Positions 52,289 through 60,693 of a DNA stretch of 64,000 bases are shown in pieces. The stretch is taken from positions 6,138,001 through 6,202,000 of the forward strand of contig NZ_CP053452.2 of NCBI RefSeq assembly GCF_013128195.2, written 5' to 3'. This DNA comes from Frigoriglobus tundricola (GTDB taxonomy: Bacteria; Planctomycetota; Planctomycetia; Gemmatales; Gemmataceae). The notes under the pieces are model-generated. The model did no database searches. It saw nothing but the letters and a program-made list of their open reading frames with translations, and had not been told where the DNA came from. The position numbers and the translations under genes are program-made. Position 1 is the first letter of the stretch. Every line of letters starts with the position of its first letter.

Positions 52289-53389
52289 TCAAATCGTGGC
52301 GAGCGGGTCGCGCTCGTCCCGACTGGCCCACGCGGTCACCCCGGAGAAGTCGGTTGCGAGCTGCGCGGCCAGGTCCTCCACGGCGGGGCGCTCGGTCGCG
52401 TAGTGCCCGGGGAGGATCAGTGCGACGTTCGCGCCCCGCGCCGTGAGGGCGTCGTGGAACCGCACTTCGCCGGTGAGGAACGCGTCGCACTTGCGCTTGA
52501 TCGCATCGCCCAGGAACTCGCCGGCGGCGCCGCAGGCGACCGCGACCGTGCGGACCGGTCGGGCGAGGTCGCCCACCACCTGCACCCCGGCCGCGGAGAG
52601 GGCGCCTTTGAGGTGACGGGCCAGTTCGCCCAACGGAGTGGGTTGCGCCAGTTCCCCAAACCGCCCGTCTCCGCCACTCGTTCCCGGCTTCAGCGGATAA
52701 ACGTCGAACGCCGGTTCCTCGTAACTGTGGGTCGCCCGCACCGCCCGGACCGCGGTCGAAACGAGCGACTCGGGCACGACGACTTCGAGCCGCCACTCGC
52801 TCACGTCCTCGCGTCGGCCCTTCTGCCCCACGGTCGGGTTGGTCGAATCGGTGCCGTAGAACGTGCCCGTGCCCGCGAGCCGGAAGCTGCACTCGTTGTA
52901 CTGGCCGATCACGCCGGCCCCGGCCGCGAACAGGGCGTCCGACACCGTCTGCAAATCCGACTCCGGCACGAAAACCACCAGCTTGCACTGCTTGCGGGCG
53001 TCACGCGGCCGGAGCGGGGAGACGTTCGCCAGCCCGAGCCGGCGGCACAGCCCGTCGTTGATCCCACCCGGGCAGTTGTCGAACGCCGTGTGCGGCGAGT
53101 ACACTGCGATGCCGGCGCGCAACAGGGGCAAAACCGTTTGGCCGTCGGAAGTGGTCGCGGTGAGCTTCTTCGCGCCGCGGAACAGCACCGGGTGGTGCGT
53201 GACGATCAGGTTCGCGCCCTCGCGCACGGCCTCCGCAGACACGTCCGGCGTGAGGGTGAGGCAGGTCAGCACCCGCGTCACGTCCGCGGCCGGGTCGCCG
53301 AGCAAGAGGCCGACGTTGTCCCACTCCGCGGCGGTGGCGCAGGGGGCGAACCGCTCCAGATACGCGGCGAACTCGGCTACTGTGGGCAT
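52289..53389 (-). CDS. Nif3-like dinuclear metal centre protein
   Basis: 366 residues of the Nif3/YqfO family with the inserted middle domain. Metal residues are visible: WDNVGLLLGD, the HH pair in IVTHHPVLF, HTAFDN and GEVRFHDAL near the end. The middle insert (about 130-235, CKLVVFVPESDLQTVSDALF and AVRATHSYEEPAFDVYPL) is the PII-like domain of YqfO proteins. Function is uncertain; GTP-cyclohydrolase-type annotations are often transferred wrongly. ATG 53389 matches the family start. Confidence 0.9.
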   Translation of the reverse strand: MPTVAEFAAYLERFAPCATAAEWDNVGLLLGDPAADVTRVLTCLTLTPDVSAEAVREGANLIVTHHPVLFRGAKKLTATTSDGQTVLPLLRAGIAVYSPHTAFDNCPGGINDGLCRRLGLANVSPLRPRDARKQCKLVVFVPESDLQTVSDALFAAGAGVIGQYNECSFRLAGTGTFYGTDSTNPTVGQKGRREDVSEWRLEVVVPESLVSTAVRAVRATHSYEEPAFDVYPLKPGTSGGDGRFGELAQPTPLGELARHLKGALSAAGVQVVGDLARPVRTVAVACGAAGEFLGDAIKRKCDAFLTGEVRFHDALTARGANVALILPGHYATERPAVEDLAAQLATDFSGVTAWASRDERDPLATI

Positions 53390-53415
53390 GAAGCTGTTCC
53401 GAAGAAGAGGGATCA

Positions 53416-53536
53416 ACCACAGGGTCACAGGGGGCACAGAGGAAGACAGAAACCGAGAGAACGCGGGTAAAATTGAATTCTGTTTTTCTTGGTGTGGGTC
53501 TTCCTCTGTGCCCCTGTGCCCCTGTGACCCTGTGGT
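53416..53536. repeat. Inverted repeat, 32-39-nt arms
   Basis: ACCACAGGGTCACAGGGGGC and onwards (53416-53447) pairs with 53498-53536; the right arm carries an extra CCCCTGTG-like unit. It lies in the divergent gap between nif3 and the sigma gene, starting 27 nt upstream of the nif3 ATG. Confidence 0.9.
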
Positions 53537-53628
53537 GAATCCCTCTTTCTACCAACGTTCAGAAATTTTCCGACGCGCCGGGCGGGTTCGCCCCAGTACT
53601 TGTTGTTCGCGGTTCACGGGAAGACCAG

Positions 53629-55233
53629 ATGCCGACCGAGTCCCCCCGCCCGCTCACGCGGCAGTTGCTCCGCGTCGTCCTGGGTACGCCCGACGTGCCC
53701 GACCGCGACCTGCTCGCGCGGTTCGTGGCCTCGCGCGACGAGGACGCGTTCGCGGAGATCGTGCGCCGGCACGGGCCGATGGTGCTGGCCGCGTGCCGCC
53801 GGGTGACCGGGCGCCCGCACGACGCGGAGGACGCGTTCCAGGCGGCGTTCCTCGTCCTGGCGCGCCGAGCCGCGCACCTGAGCCGGCCCGAGCTGCTCGC
53901 CAACTGGCTGTACGGGGTCGCCTACCGTACCGCACTGGAGGCCCGCGCCGCCCGGCGGCGCGCGGAGGAACATGCCGTGCCCGCCGCACCCGAACCGGCC
54001 GCACCGCCGGCCCCCGAAGACCCCGCCGAGCTGCGCCGCGTGATCGACGAGGAGCTGGCGAAGCTGCCGGACAAGTACCGGGCGGCCGTCGTGCTGTGCG
54101 ACCTCGAAGGGCTCCCCCGCGCCACCGCGGCCACGCAACTCGGCATCCCCGAGGGCACGCTGTCGAGCCGCCTGGCGCACGCGCGCAAGGTACTGGCCGA
54201 CCGGCTCACGCGCCGCGGCGTGACGACGTCCGCGGTCGCGGTTTCTGCGGCCCTCAGCCGCGACGCGGTCTCGACCACGCTCCCGTACACCCTGACGGAC
54301 ACGACCGTACACGCGGTCGTGCGATTCGGCGGTCGCGCCGTTTCGCCGGCCGTTTCCTCCCTCACCGACGGAGTGCTAAAGGCTATGCTCGCAACACGTT
54401 TACGACAGGCGTTCGGAATCGGCCTGCTGGCCTGCGGGCTGATCGGCGTCGGCGGCGCCCTCGCCCAGCAGTTGGGCGGCCCCCCGGCCGCGGCCCCAGA
54501 CGCACCGGCCCGGGGCTATACTGTGGGTCTCACCCCGGACGCGGCGCCGGACATCCAGCAAAAGGCGGCGGACCCGAAGAAGGTGGCCGCGAAGGGCATC
54601 GAAGACGACGACGTGCCCTACGGCTCGTTCCCGACGCAGGCGGTGGTCCGGATCGAGGAGGGCAAACTCATCGTCCGTCAGCGTAACCTGTATTACGAGC
54701 CGGTCACGAACAAGGTCGGAGAGCAGTCGGTTACGAGCTACCAGCGGAAGTCGAGCGTTCATGCGAGCATGCACGACCCGGCCGACGTCGCCGTGTTCGA
54801 CATGAAGGGTAACCGGTTGTTGCAGAAAGCGTGGAAGGACGCGCTCAAGAACGACGTTCACGCGCTCATCGCCAGCGACGGGAAGCTGCCGAACCCCCGT
54901 GAGCTGACGCTGTTCAAGCCGGACACGCTGCTGATCGTGCTGCCGGGTTCGGTCGGCTACCCGGCTCCGCCGGTCGCACAACCGTTCTCTGCGACGGGCT
55001 ACAACTACACGCCGGTTACGGAATACGCCCCGCGAACCTATTACGTCCCCACGCCGGCGGGCCGGCCCACACAACCGCCGGTGCCGCCGCTTGCTCAGCC
55101 CCAGAGAACCTCGCCGCCGGTGCAATCCGGGCCGAGCGTCGAGTCTGTCCCGCCGCAAGTGATTCCGACGCCGGGTCAGACGGTTCCGCAGACCCCATCG
55201 GAACTGCCTACGGGACCGGGTGGAAATCAATAG
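53629..55233 (+). CDS. ECF sigma factor with membrane segment and extracytoplasmic C-terminal domain
   Basis: 534 residues. Sigma region 2 (DRDLLARFVASRDEDAFAEI, DAEDAFQAAFLVLARRA, LLANWLYGVAYRTAL) and region 4 (LPDKYRAAVVLCDLEGLPRA, GTLSSRLAHARKVLADRL) are intact. A TM helix near 256-278 (AFGIGLLACGLIGVGGALA) is followed by a periplasmic beta-rich domain (VVRIEEGKLIVRQRNLYY) and a Pro/Gln-rich tail. Membrane-tethered ECF sigmas with C-terminal extensions are known from Gemmata; signalling is thought to pass within one chain instead of an anti-sigma. No anti-sigma gene is next to it. Confidence 0.9.
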   Translation: MPTESPRPLTRQLLRVVLGTPDVPDRDLLARFVASRDEDAFAEIVRRHGPMVLAACRRVTGRPHDAEDAFQAAFLVLARRAAHLSRPELLANWLYGVAYRTALEARAARRRAEEHAVPAAPEPAAPPAPEDPAELRRVIDEELAKLPDKYRAAVVLCDLEGLPRATAATQLGIPEGTLSSRLAHARKVLADRLTRRGVTTSAVAVSAALSRDAVSTTLPYTLTDTTVHAVVRFGGRAVSPAVSSLTDGVLKAMLATRLRQAFGIGLLACGLIGVGGALAQQLGGPPAAAPDAPARGYTVGLTPDAAPDIQQKAADPKKVAAKGIEDDDVPYGSFPTQAVVRIEEGKLIVRQRNLYYEPVTNKVGEQSVTSYQRKSSVHASMHDPADVAVFDMKGNRLLQKAWKDALKNDVHALIASDGKLPNPRELTLFKPDTLLIVLPGSVGYPAPPVAQPFSATGYNYTPVTEYAPRTYYVPTPAGRPTQPPVPPLAQPQRTSPPVQSGPSVESVPPQVIPTPGQTVPQTPSELPTGPGGNQ

Positions 55234-55304
55234 TGGCGATAGTAAGTTGCAACTGGTAAATTTGTGAACGATACTCGCCAATCGCAGCAAGAGTATCCGT
55301 TGTT

Positions 55305-55433
55305 GTAGGCCGCGGTCGAGGGGGCCTTGCGACGAGGCCCGACGGCCCTCGGTTTCGCGGATCTGCGCAAGCGAGATACGCCAAGCCCAGCGTCGTCGGG
55401 CCTCGTCGCAAGGCCCCCTCGACCGCGACCTAC
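55305..55433. repeat. Inverted repeat, 40-nt arms, one mismatch
   Basis: 55305-55344 (GTAGGCCGCGGTCGAGGGGG and onwards) pairs with 55394-55433 at 39 of 40 positions. It separates the convergent sigma and beta-propeller genes. Confidence 0.95.
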
Positions 55434-55439
55434 GAAGCC

Positions 55440-56792
55440 TCACTTCTTCCCGATGGCGTACAGGCTCGTCCGGGTGCGCAGGTACAGTTCGGCGCCCGCG
55501 ATCGCGGGCGACGCCATGAAGCCGTCCGGGAGCCGGTTCTCCGAAACGAGCTGGTATTCGCGCTCGGCTTTCACCACGAACGTCTTGCCCGACTGGTTGC
55601 AGAAGTAGACGTTCCCGCCGGCGAAGACGGGCGAAGCGGAGTACTCGCCGTCGAGCCGCTCGCTCCACTGCGGTTTGCCGGTTTTCGCGTCCACGCACGA
55701 CGCGACCCCGGAATCGGACACCATGAACAGCAGCCCGTTGGCGACGAGGAGCGACGGCCGAACGGCCACGTGCTTCACGTCCTTGCCGGACTCCCATGCC
55801 ACCGCCGATTTCGGCACCGCCCCGCTCAGCCCGTCCGGTCGGAGGGCGAACAGTTTCGCGGTGTGTCCGCTGTTCAGGTAGAGCAGGTCGCCGTCCATCA
55901 CCGCCCGCGCGGACCCGTTCATCCCGCCGTGCGTGAACCGCCACAGCTCCGCACCGGTCTTCGGGTCGTACGCCATCGTGCACTCCGCCGACGGGCAAAC
56001 GAGCACCTCTTTCCCGCCCACGGTGAACAGCGCCGGCGTGGCGTACGCCTTCTTGTTGTCGCCGTTGTCGTTGGGATACTTGATCTTCCGGTCCGCCTTC
56101 CACTTCGTTTCGCCGGTCCTCTTGTCGAGCGCGACCACGTATTGCCGATCGGCCCCGTCGAAGATGAGGTACAGCAGGTCGCCGTACACGGCGGCCGACG
56201 ACCCCGGCCCGCGGAAGTGGTCGCACGGGAAGTCGGTGCGCCCCCACAGCACCTTTCCGGTGGCCGTATCGACGCAGAACGTGCCGTGGCTGCCGAAGTG
56301 GGCGTACAACCGGCCCGGTTCGAGGTACGGCGTCGGGGACGCGTAGCTGTTGAACGGGTGACAGTATTGCGGCTTCGATTCGGTGCGCAGCCGGATGTCG
56401 TGAACTATGGTTCCGCTCTTGCGGTCCACGCACACGGCGAAATAGCTCGCCTCTTTCACCAGGTTCGCCGGCGGTCCGCCCTTGCTCACCGGCGGGTTCG
56501 GATCGAGCACCTCGTCGGCCGTTGTCACCCAGATCTGGTCGCCCAGCACCACCGGCGACGACCAGCCCTTCCCGTGAACGGCCGTCTTCCAGCGAATGTT
56601 CTCTCGCTTGTCTCCTTTTTCGGTCCACTGCGTCGGCGCGCTCGTGCAGGCCGCGTGGCCGTTCGCGGTGGGGCCGCGAAAGCCGGGCCACGAGTCGCCG
56701 CCCGGGCCGGCGGCCCCGCCGCTTCCGGTCGCGAGTGCGGCAACAAGTGCGGACCAGACGGCGAACCGCGCGAAGGAGAAGCGGGTGTGCAT
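55440..56792 (-). CDS. Exported PQQ-like beta-propeller protein
   Basis: 450 residues. A signal peptide (FAVWSALVAALATGSGGA) is followed by SWPGFRGPTANGHA, the start typical of planctomycete PQQ/WD40-like propellers. Repeats of the form VDTATGKVLW, LDKRTGETKW, YDPKTGAELWRF and VDAKTGKPQW are the propeller blades, and AYATPALF and SSAAVYGDLLYL lie between. It lacks the catalytic residues of quinoprotein dehydrogenases, so a binding or scaffold role is likely. It does not need the assembly role of BamB. Confidence 0.88.
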   Translation of the reverse strand: MHTRFSFARFAVWSALVAALATGSGGAAGPGGDSWPGFRGPTANGHAACTSAPTQWTEKGDKRENIRWKTAVHGKGWSSPVVLGDQIWVTTADEVLDPNPPVSKGGPPANLVKEASYFAVCVDRKSGTIVHDIRLRTESKPQYCHPFNSYASPTPYLEPGRLYAHFGSHGTFCVDTATGKVLWGRTDFPCDHFRGPGSSAAVYGDLLYLIFDGADRQYVVALDKRTGETKWKADRKIKYPNDNGDNKKAYATPALFTVGGKEVLVCPSAECTMAYDPKTGAELWRFTHGGMNGSARAVMDGDLLYLNSGHTAKLFALRPDGLSGAVPKSAVAWESGKDVKHVAVRPSLLVANGLLFMVSDSGVASCVDAKTGKPQWSERLDGEYSASPVFAGGNVYFCNQSGKTFVVKAEREYQLVSENRLPDGFMASPAIAGAELYLRTRTSLYAIGKK

Positions 56793-56918
56793 GAGGCGCG
56801 TCCGAAGGGAGGAGGTTCGGTTAGGCGGGGGGAGCCCTGTCAGCCTACCGCCAAGATGTGCGGGTTACAACGGACAAGCGAGGGGCGGGTGGGTAAACTG
56901 CTTGGCGACCCTCACGAA

Positions 56919-57057
56919 GAGACCTAACCCCCGGCCCCGTTCCCTGAAGGGAAGGGGGGTGACGACGCGAGCAGCCTCCACAGACTTCCTCGACGCTGCC
57001 GCGGTCCGACGGTCTTGCTCCCCCTCCCTTTAGGGAGGGGGTAGGGGGGTAGGTCTC
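56919..57057. repeat. CT-rich inverted repeat with GAGACCTA ends
   Basis: GAGACCTAACCCCCGGCCCC starting at 56919 faces GGGGGGTAGGTCTC ending at 57057. Each arm contains its own hairpin (TTCCCTGAAGGGAA; CTCCCTTTAGGGAG). The left part is nearly that of the element at 32886. It lies in a divergent gap, 15 nt before the next ATG. Confidence 0.82.
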
Positions 57058-57072
57058 TCGGAACAATCTCTC

Positions 57073-59907
57073 ATGTCCCAATCGAACCCGGAACTGGCCC
57101 GCCTGCACAACCTCAGCGAGCTGCCAGCGTGGCGGCGGTGGGGGCCGTACCTTTCGGACCGCCAGTGGAGCACGGTCCGCGAGGACTATTCGCCCACCGG
57201 CGACCCGTGGGCGTACTTCCCGTTCTGGCACGCGCACCGCCGCGCGTACCGCTGGGGCGAGGACGGCCTCGCCGGGATCAGCGACGACGGCCAGCGGCTG
57301 TGCCTCGCGCTCGCGCTCTGGAACGGCCAGGACCCGATCCTGAAGGAGCGGCTGTTCGGCCTGCCGAACGAGGACGGGAACCACGGCGAGGACGTGAAGG
57401 AGCTGTACTACCACCTCGACGCCACGCCGACGCACTCGTACCTGAAGATGCTCTACAAGTACCCGCAGCGGCGGTTCCCCTACGAGCAACTGCTCGAGGA
57501 GAGCAAGCGCCGCGGCCGGCACGACCCCGAGTACGAGCTGCTCGACACCGGGACCTTCGACGACGACCGGTACTTCGACGTGTTCGTGGAGTACGCGAAG
57601 GCCGGCCCGCGCGACGTCCTCATGCGCGTCACCGCGCACAACCGCGGCCCGGACCCGGCGCCGCTCCACGTCCTGCCGACCCTGTGGTTCCGCAACACCT
57701 GGGGCTGGAAGCCGGACCAGCCGCGGCCGGCGATCGCGCACTCGTCGCACGGCGGGCTGAAGCTGTTCCACCCCGAGTGGGACGCGTACCGGTTCTGGGC
57801 CGGCGGCGCCACGCTCTCCGGCGACGCGTTCAACGAGAGCGTCCCGTCGCTCACCCGCCTGGGGTACCTGTTCACCGAGAACGAGACCAACACGCCGGCG
57901 CTCTACAACACCCGCGACACCGGCCACTTCAAGGACGGGTTCAACGAGTTCGTGGTGAACGGGAAGCGGGACGCGGTCAACCCCGAGGGCACCGGGACGA
58001 AGGCCGCGGCGCACTACACGTTCGTCGTGCCGCCGGGGCAATCGGTCACGGTCCGGTGCCGCTTGCGGCACGCCTCCGACGGCCCCGACGACCCGTTCAC
58101 CGGGTTCGACGCCACGTTCGCCGACCGGGCCGCGGAGGCCGACACGTTCTTCGCGCGGGGCCAGCACGACATCCCGGACCCGGACGCGCGCCGCATCCAG
58201 CGCCAGGCCGTCGCCGGGCTGATCTGGACGAAGCAGTTCTACCAGTACGACACGTACCGGTGGCTCAAGGGCGACTCGGCCACGGTCACCCCGCCGGAAC
58301 AGCGGTGGTACGCCCGTAACAGCACCTGGCAGCACTTCAAGGCGGCCGACATCCTGTCGATGCCGGACAAGTGGGAGTACCCGTACTTCTGCGCGTGGGA
58401 CACGGCGTTCCACGCGGTCGCGTTCGCCCCCTTCGACCCGGAGTTCGCCAAGGACCAGCTCCTGCTCCTGTGCCGCGAGTGGTACACGCACCCGAACGGC
58501 CAGCTCCCCGCCTACGAGTGGAACTTCTCGGACGCGAACCCGCCGGTCCACGCGTGGGCGGCGTGGCGCGTGTTCCAGATCGACCGCAAGCACCGCCACA
58601 CGCTCCGCACCGGCGGGCACGAGCAGCACGGGCACCATGACGAGGACGCGTGCGACGGCGACTGGGGGTTCCTGGAGCGCGTGTTCCACAAGCTGATGAT
58701 CAACTTCACCTGGTGGGTGAACCAGAAGGACGCGCAGGGCCGGAACGTGTTCCAGGGCGGGTTCCTCGGCCTGGACAACATCGGCGTGTTCGACCGCAGC
58801 CACCCGCTGCCGACCGGCGGGTTCATCAATCAGGCGGACGGCACCGCCTGGATGGCCATGTACGCGCTCAACCTCATGCGCATCGCGCTCGAACTCGCCA
58901 CCCGCAACCGGGCGTACGAGGACATCGCGATCAAGTTCTTCGAGCACTTCCTGGGCATCGCGAAGGCGATGACCGACATGGCCGGGAAGGGCGTCGGCCT
59001 GTGGGACGAGCAGGACGGGTTCTACTACGACGAGCTGACGCTGCCGGACAACCGCGTGGAGCGCCTGAAGGTCCGGTCGATGGTCGGGCTGATCCCGCTG
59101 TTCGCGGTCGAGGTGCTGGAGCCGGAACTGCTGGCGAAGATGCCGGCGTTCGCGGCGCGGCTGCGGTGGGTGCTGGAGAACCGCGCCGACATGGCCGGTC
59201 TGGTGTCGCGGTGGTTCGAGCCCGGCCGGGGCGAGCGGCGGCTGCTGTCGCTCATGCGCGGGCACCGCATCAAGAAGTGCCTCGCCCGGGTGCTGGACGA
59301 GGAGGAGTTCCTGAGCCCGTTCGGGGTCCGCGGGCTGTCGCGGTACCACCGCGACCACCCGTACCAGTTCAAAATGGGCGACCACACGCTCACGGTGGGC
59401 TACGTGCCCGGCGATTCCGATTCGGGGATGTTCGGGGGCAACTCGAACTGGCGCGGGCCGGTGTGGTTCCCGGTGAACTTCCTCATTATCGAGAGCCTGC
59501 AAAAGTTCCACCACTATTACGGCCCGGACTTCCAGATCGAGTTCCCGGTCCGCAGCGGCAAGACGGTCACCGTGCTGGACGCGGCGATCGAGATCACGCG
59601 GCGGCTGACGCGGGTGTTCTTGCGGGACGGCAGCGGCCGGCGCCCGTGCTTCGGGCGGTACGAGAAGATGCAGACCGATCCGCACTTCCGCGACTACCTG
59701 CTGTTCCACGAGTTCTTCCACGGCGACCACGGCACCGGCTTGGGCGCGAGCCACCAGACCGGCTGGACCGCGCTGGTGGCGAAGTTGCTCAACCCGCGCC
59801 GCGGCGAGCGCCTGTACGACGAGCTGACCACGGCGGAAACACTGACCGCCCCGCCGGGCGCGGCCGGCGTGTCCGTGGGCAAATCGGCGCACACCGGCCG
59901 GCAGTAA
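57073..59907 (+). CDS. GH63-type (MGH1-like) glycoside hydrolase
   Basis: 944 residues, no signal peptide. Beta-rich N-terminal domain (to about 380), then an (alpha/alpha)6 barrel. Blocks: FCAWDTAFHAVAFAPFDPEF, LPAYEWNFSDANPPVHAWA, GLDNIGVFDRSHPLP, FINQADGTAWMAMYALN and NSNWRGPVWFPVNFLIIE. The family includes mannosylglycerate hydrolases and glucosidases; the Asp/Glu pair sits in AWD and YEW-type blocks, but which sugar it cuts I cannot tell. A trehalose or mannosylglycerate role in osmoprotection is one possibility. Confidence 0.85.
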   Translation: MSQSNPELARLHNLSELPAWRRWGPYLSDRQWSTVREDYSPTGDPWAYFPFWHAHRRAYRWGEDGLAGISDDGQRLCLALALWNGQDPILKERLFGLPNEDGNHGEDVKELYYHLDATPTHSYLKMLYKYPQRRFPYEQLLEESKRRGRHDPEYELLDTGTFDDDRYFDVFVEYAKAGPRDVLMRVTAHNRGPDPAPLHVLPTLWFRNTWGWKPDQPRPAIAHSSHGGLKLFHPEWDAYRFWAGGATLSGDAFNESVPSLTRLGYLFTENETNTPALYNTRDTGHFKDGFNEFVVNGKRDAVNPEGTGTKAAAHYTFVVPPGQSVTVRCRLRHASDGPDDPFTGFDATFADRAAEADTFFARGQHDIPDPDARRIQRQAVAGLIWTKQFYQYDTYRWLKGDSATVTPPEQRWYARNSTWQHFKAADILSMPDKWEYPYFCAWDTAFHAVAFAPFDPEFAKDQLLLLCREWYTHPNGQLPAYEWNFSDANPPVHAWAAWRVFQIDRKHRHTLRTGGHEQHGHHDEDACDGDWGFLERVFHKLMINFTWWVNQKDAQGRNVFQGGFLGLDNIGVFDRSHPLPTGGFINQADGTAWMAMYALNLMRIALELATRNRAYEDIAIKFFEHFLGIAKAMTDMAGKGVGLWDEQDGFYYDELTLPDNRVERLKVRSMVGLIPLFAVEVLEPELLAKMPAFAARLRWVLENRADMAGLVSRWFEPGRGERRLLSLMRGHRIKKCLARVLDEEEFLSPFGVRGLSRYHRDHPYQFKMGDHTLTVGYVPGDSDSGMFGGNSNWRGPVWFPVNFLIIESLQKFHHYYGPDFQIEFPVRSGKTVTVLDAAIEITRRLTRVFLRDGSGRRPCFGRYEKMQTDPHFRDYLLFHEFFHGDHGTGLGASHQTGWTALVAKLLNPRRGERLYDELTTAETLTAPPGAAGVSVGKSAHTGRQ

Positions 59908-59963
59908 CCGGCCTGTTCCGCTCCCCACAGCGCGAGGTAAGCTGTGGGGAAGGAGGACCCTCA

Positions 59964-60686
59964 ATGGCGACCGCCGATCTGCTCCCCCCACCGCCGGCAG
60001 CCCCGCGCCAGAACCCGTCCCCGCGGCTCTGGACCGCTGCCGAGTTCGCGCGGATGCGGGAGCTCGGCCTCTTCGCCGGCCGCGACGTGGAACTCGTCGC
60101 AGGCATTGTTCGGGAGAACCCCGGCGGCGGTCCGTTCGTGTTCACTCGCACGGAGTATTACGCACTCGATGCCAACCACTTCTTCCGCGGCCAGCGCGTG
60201 CAACTGATCGGCGGCGTGATCCTTCAGGAGTCGCCCATGAATCCACCCCACGCCGTAGCCGTTACTCTCGGTTTGAGCACTTTGCAGACGCTGTTTGGCG
60301 CCGGTCATCACGTTCGTGTACAACTCCCGATAGACCTCGGGCTCATTTCCGAACCGCAACCGGATTTGGCGGTTGTGGCTGGTTTGCCGCGTGAGTACCT
60401 CACCGATCATCCAAAGACCGCGCTGCTGGTTGTCGAAGTGAGCGATACGACAATTCAGGAGGACACGCACGAAAAGGCGAGTCTCTACGCATCGGGTGGG
60501 ATCGAAGACTACTGGGTGATCGACCTGACGACCAGCCGCGTACTGGTGTTCCGCTCTCCGCGCCCGGACCCGAAGGCGCGGTTCGGCCACGATCACGTGT
60601 CGCTTGCCGCTTACGGCCGTGAAGACAGGCTGAGCCCGCTCGCGGCGCCCGATGCCCGAATTCTCGGAAGCGACCTGCTCCCGTGA
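59964..60686 (+). CDS. Uma2-family (DUF820) putative nuclease
   Basis: 240 residues. The PD-(D/E)xK-like core is visible: QPDLAVVAGL, LLVVEVSDTTI, HEKASLYASGGIEDYWVIDL. Uma2 proteins are common in cyanobacteria and planctomycetes, with uncertain function. The N-terminus carries two related hairpins: WTAAEFARMRELGLFAGRDVEL and FTRTEYYALDANHFFRGQRVQL, an internal duplication. ATG 59964 has AAGGAGG 7 nt upstream. It follows the glycosidase by 56 nt. Confidence 0.87.
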   Translation: MATADLLPPPPAAPRQNPSPRLWTAAEFARMRELGLFAGRDVELVAGIVRENPGGGPFVFTRTEYYALDANHFFRGQRVQLIGGVILQESPMNPPHAVAVTLGLSTLQTLFGAGHHVRVQLPIDLGLISEPQPDLAVVAGLPREYLTDHPKTALLVVEVSDTTIQEDTHEKASLYASGGIEDYWVIDLTTSRVLVFRSPRPDPKARFGHDHVSLAAYGREDRLSPLAAPDARILGSDLLP

Positions 60687-60693
60687 TCCCGCT

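Noticed and set aside
56885..59991. 1048-residue frame opposite the glycosidase
   Set aside because: Shadow of the GH63-type gene, with no motif of its own.
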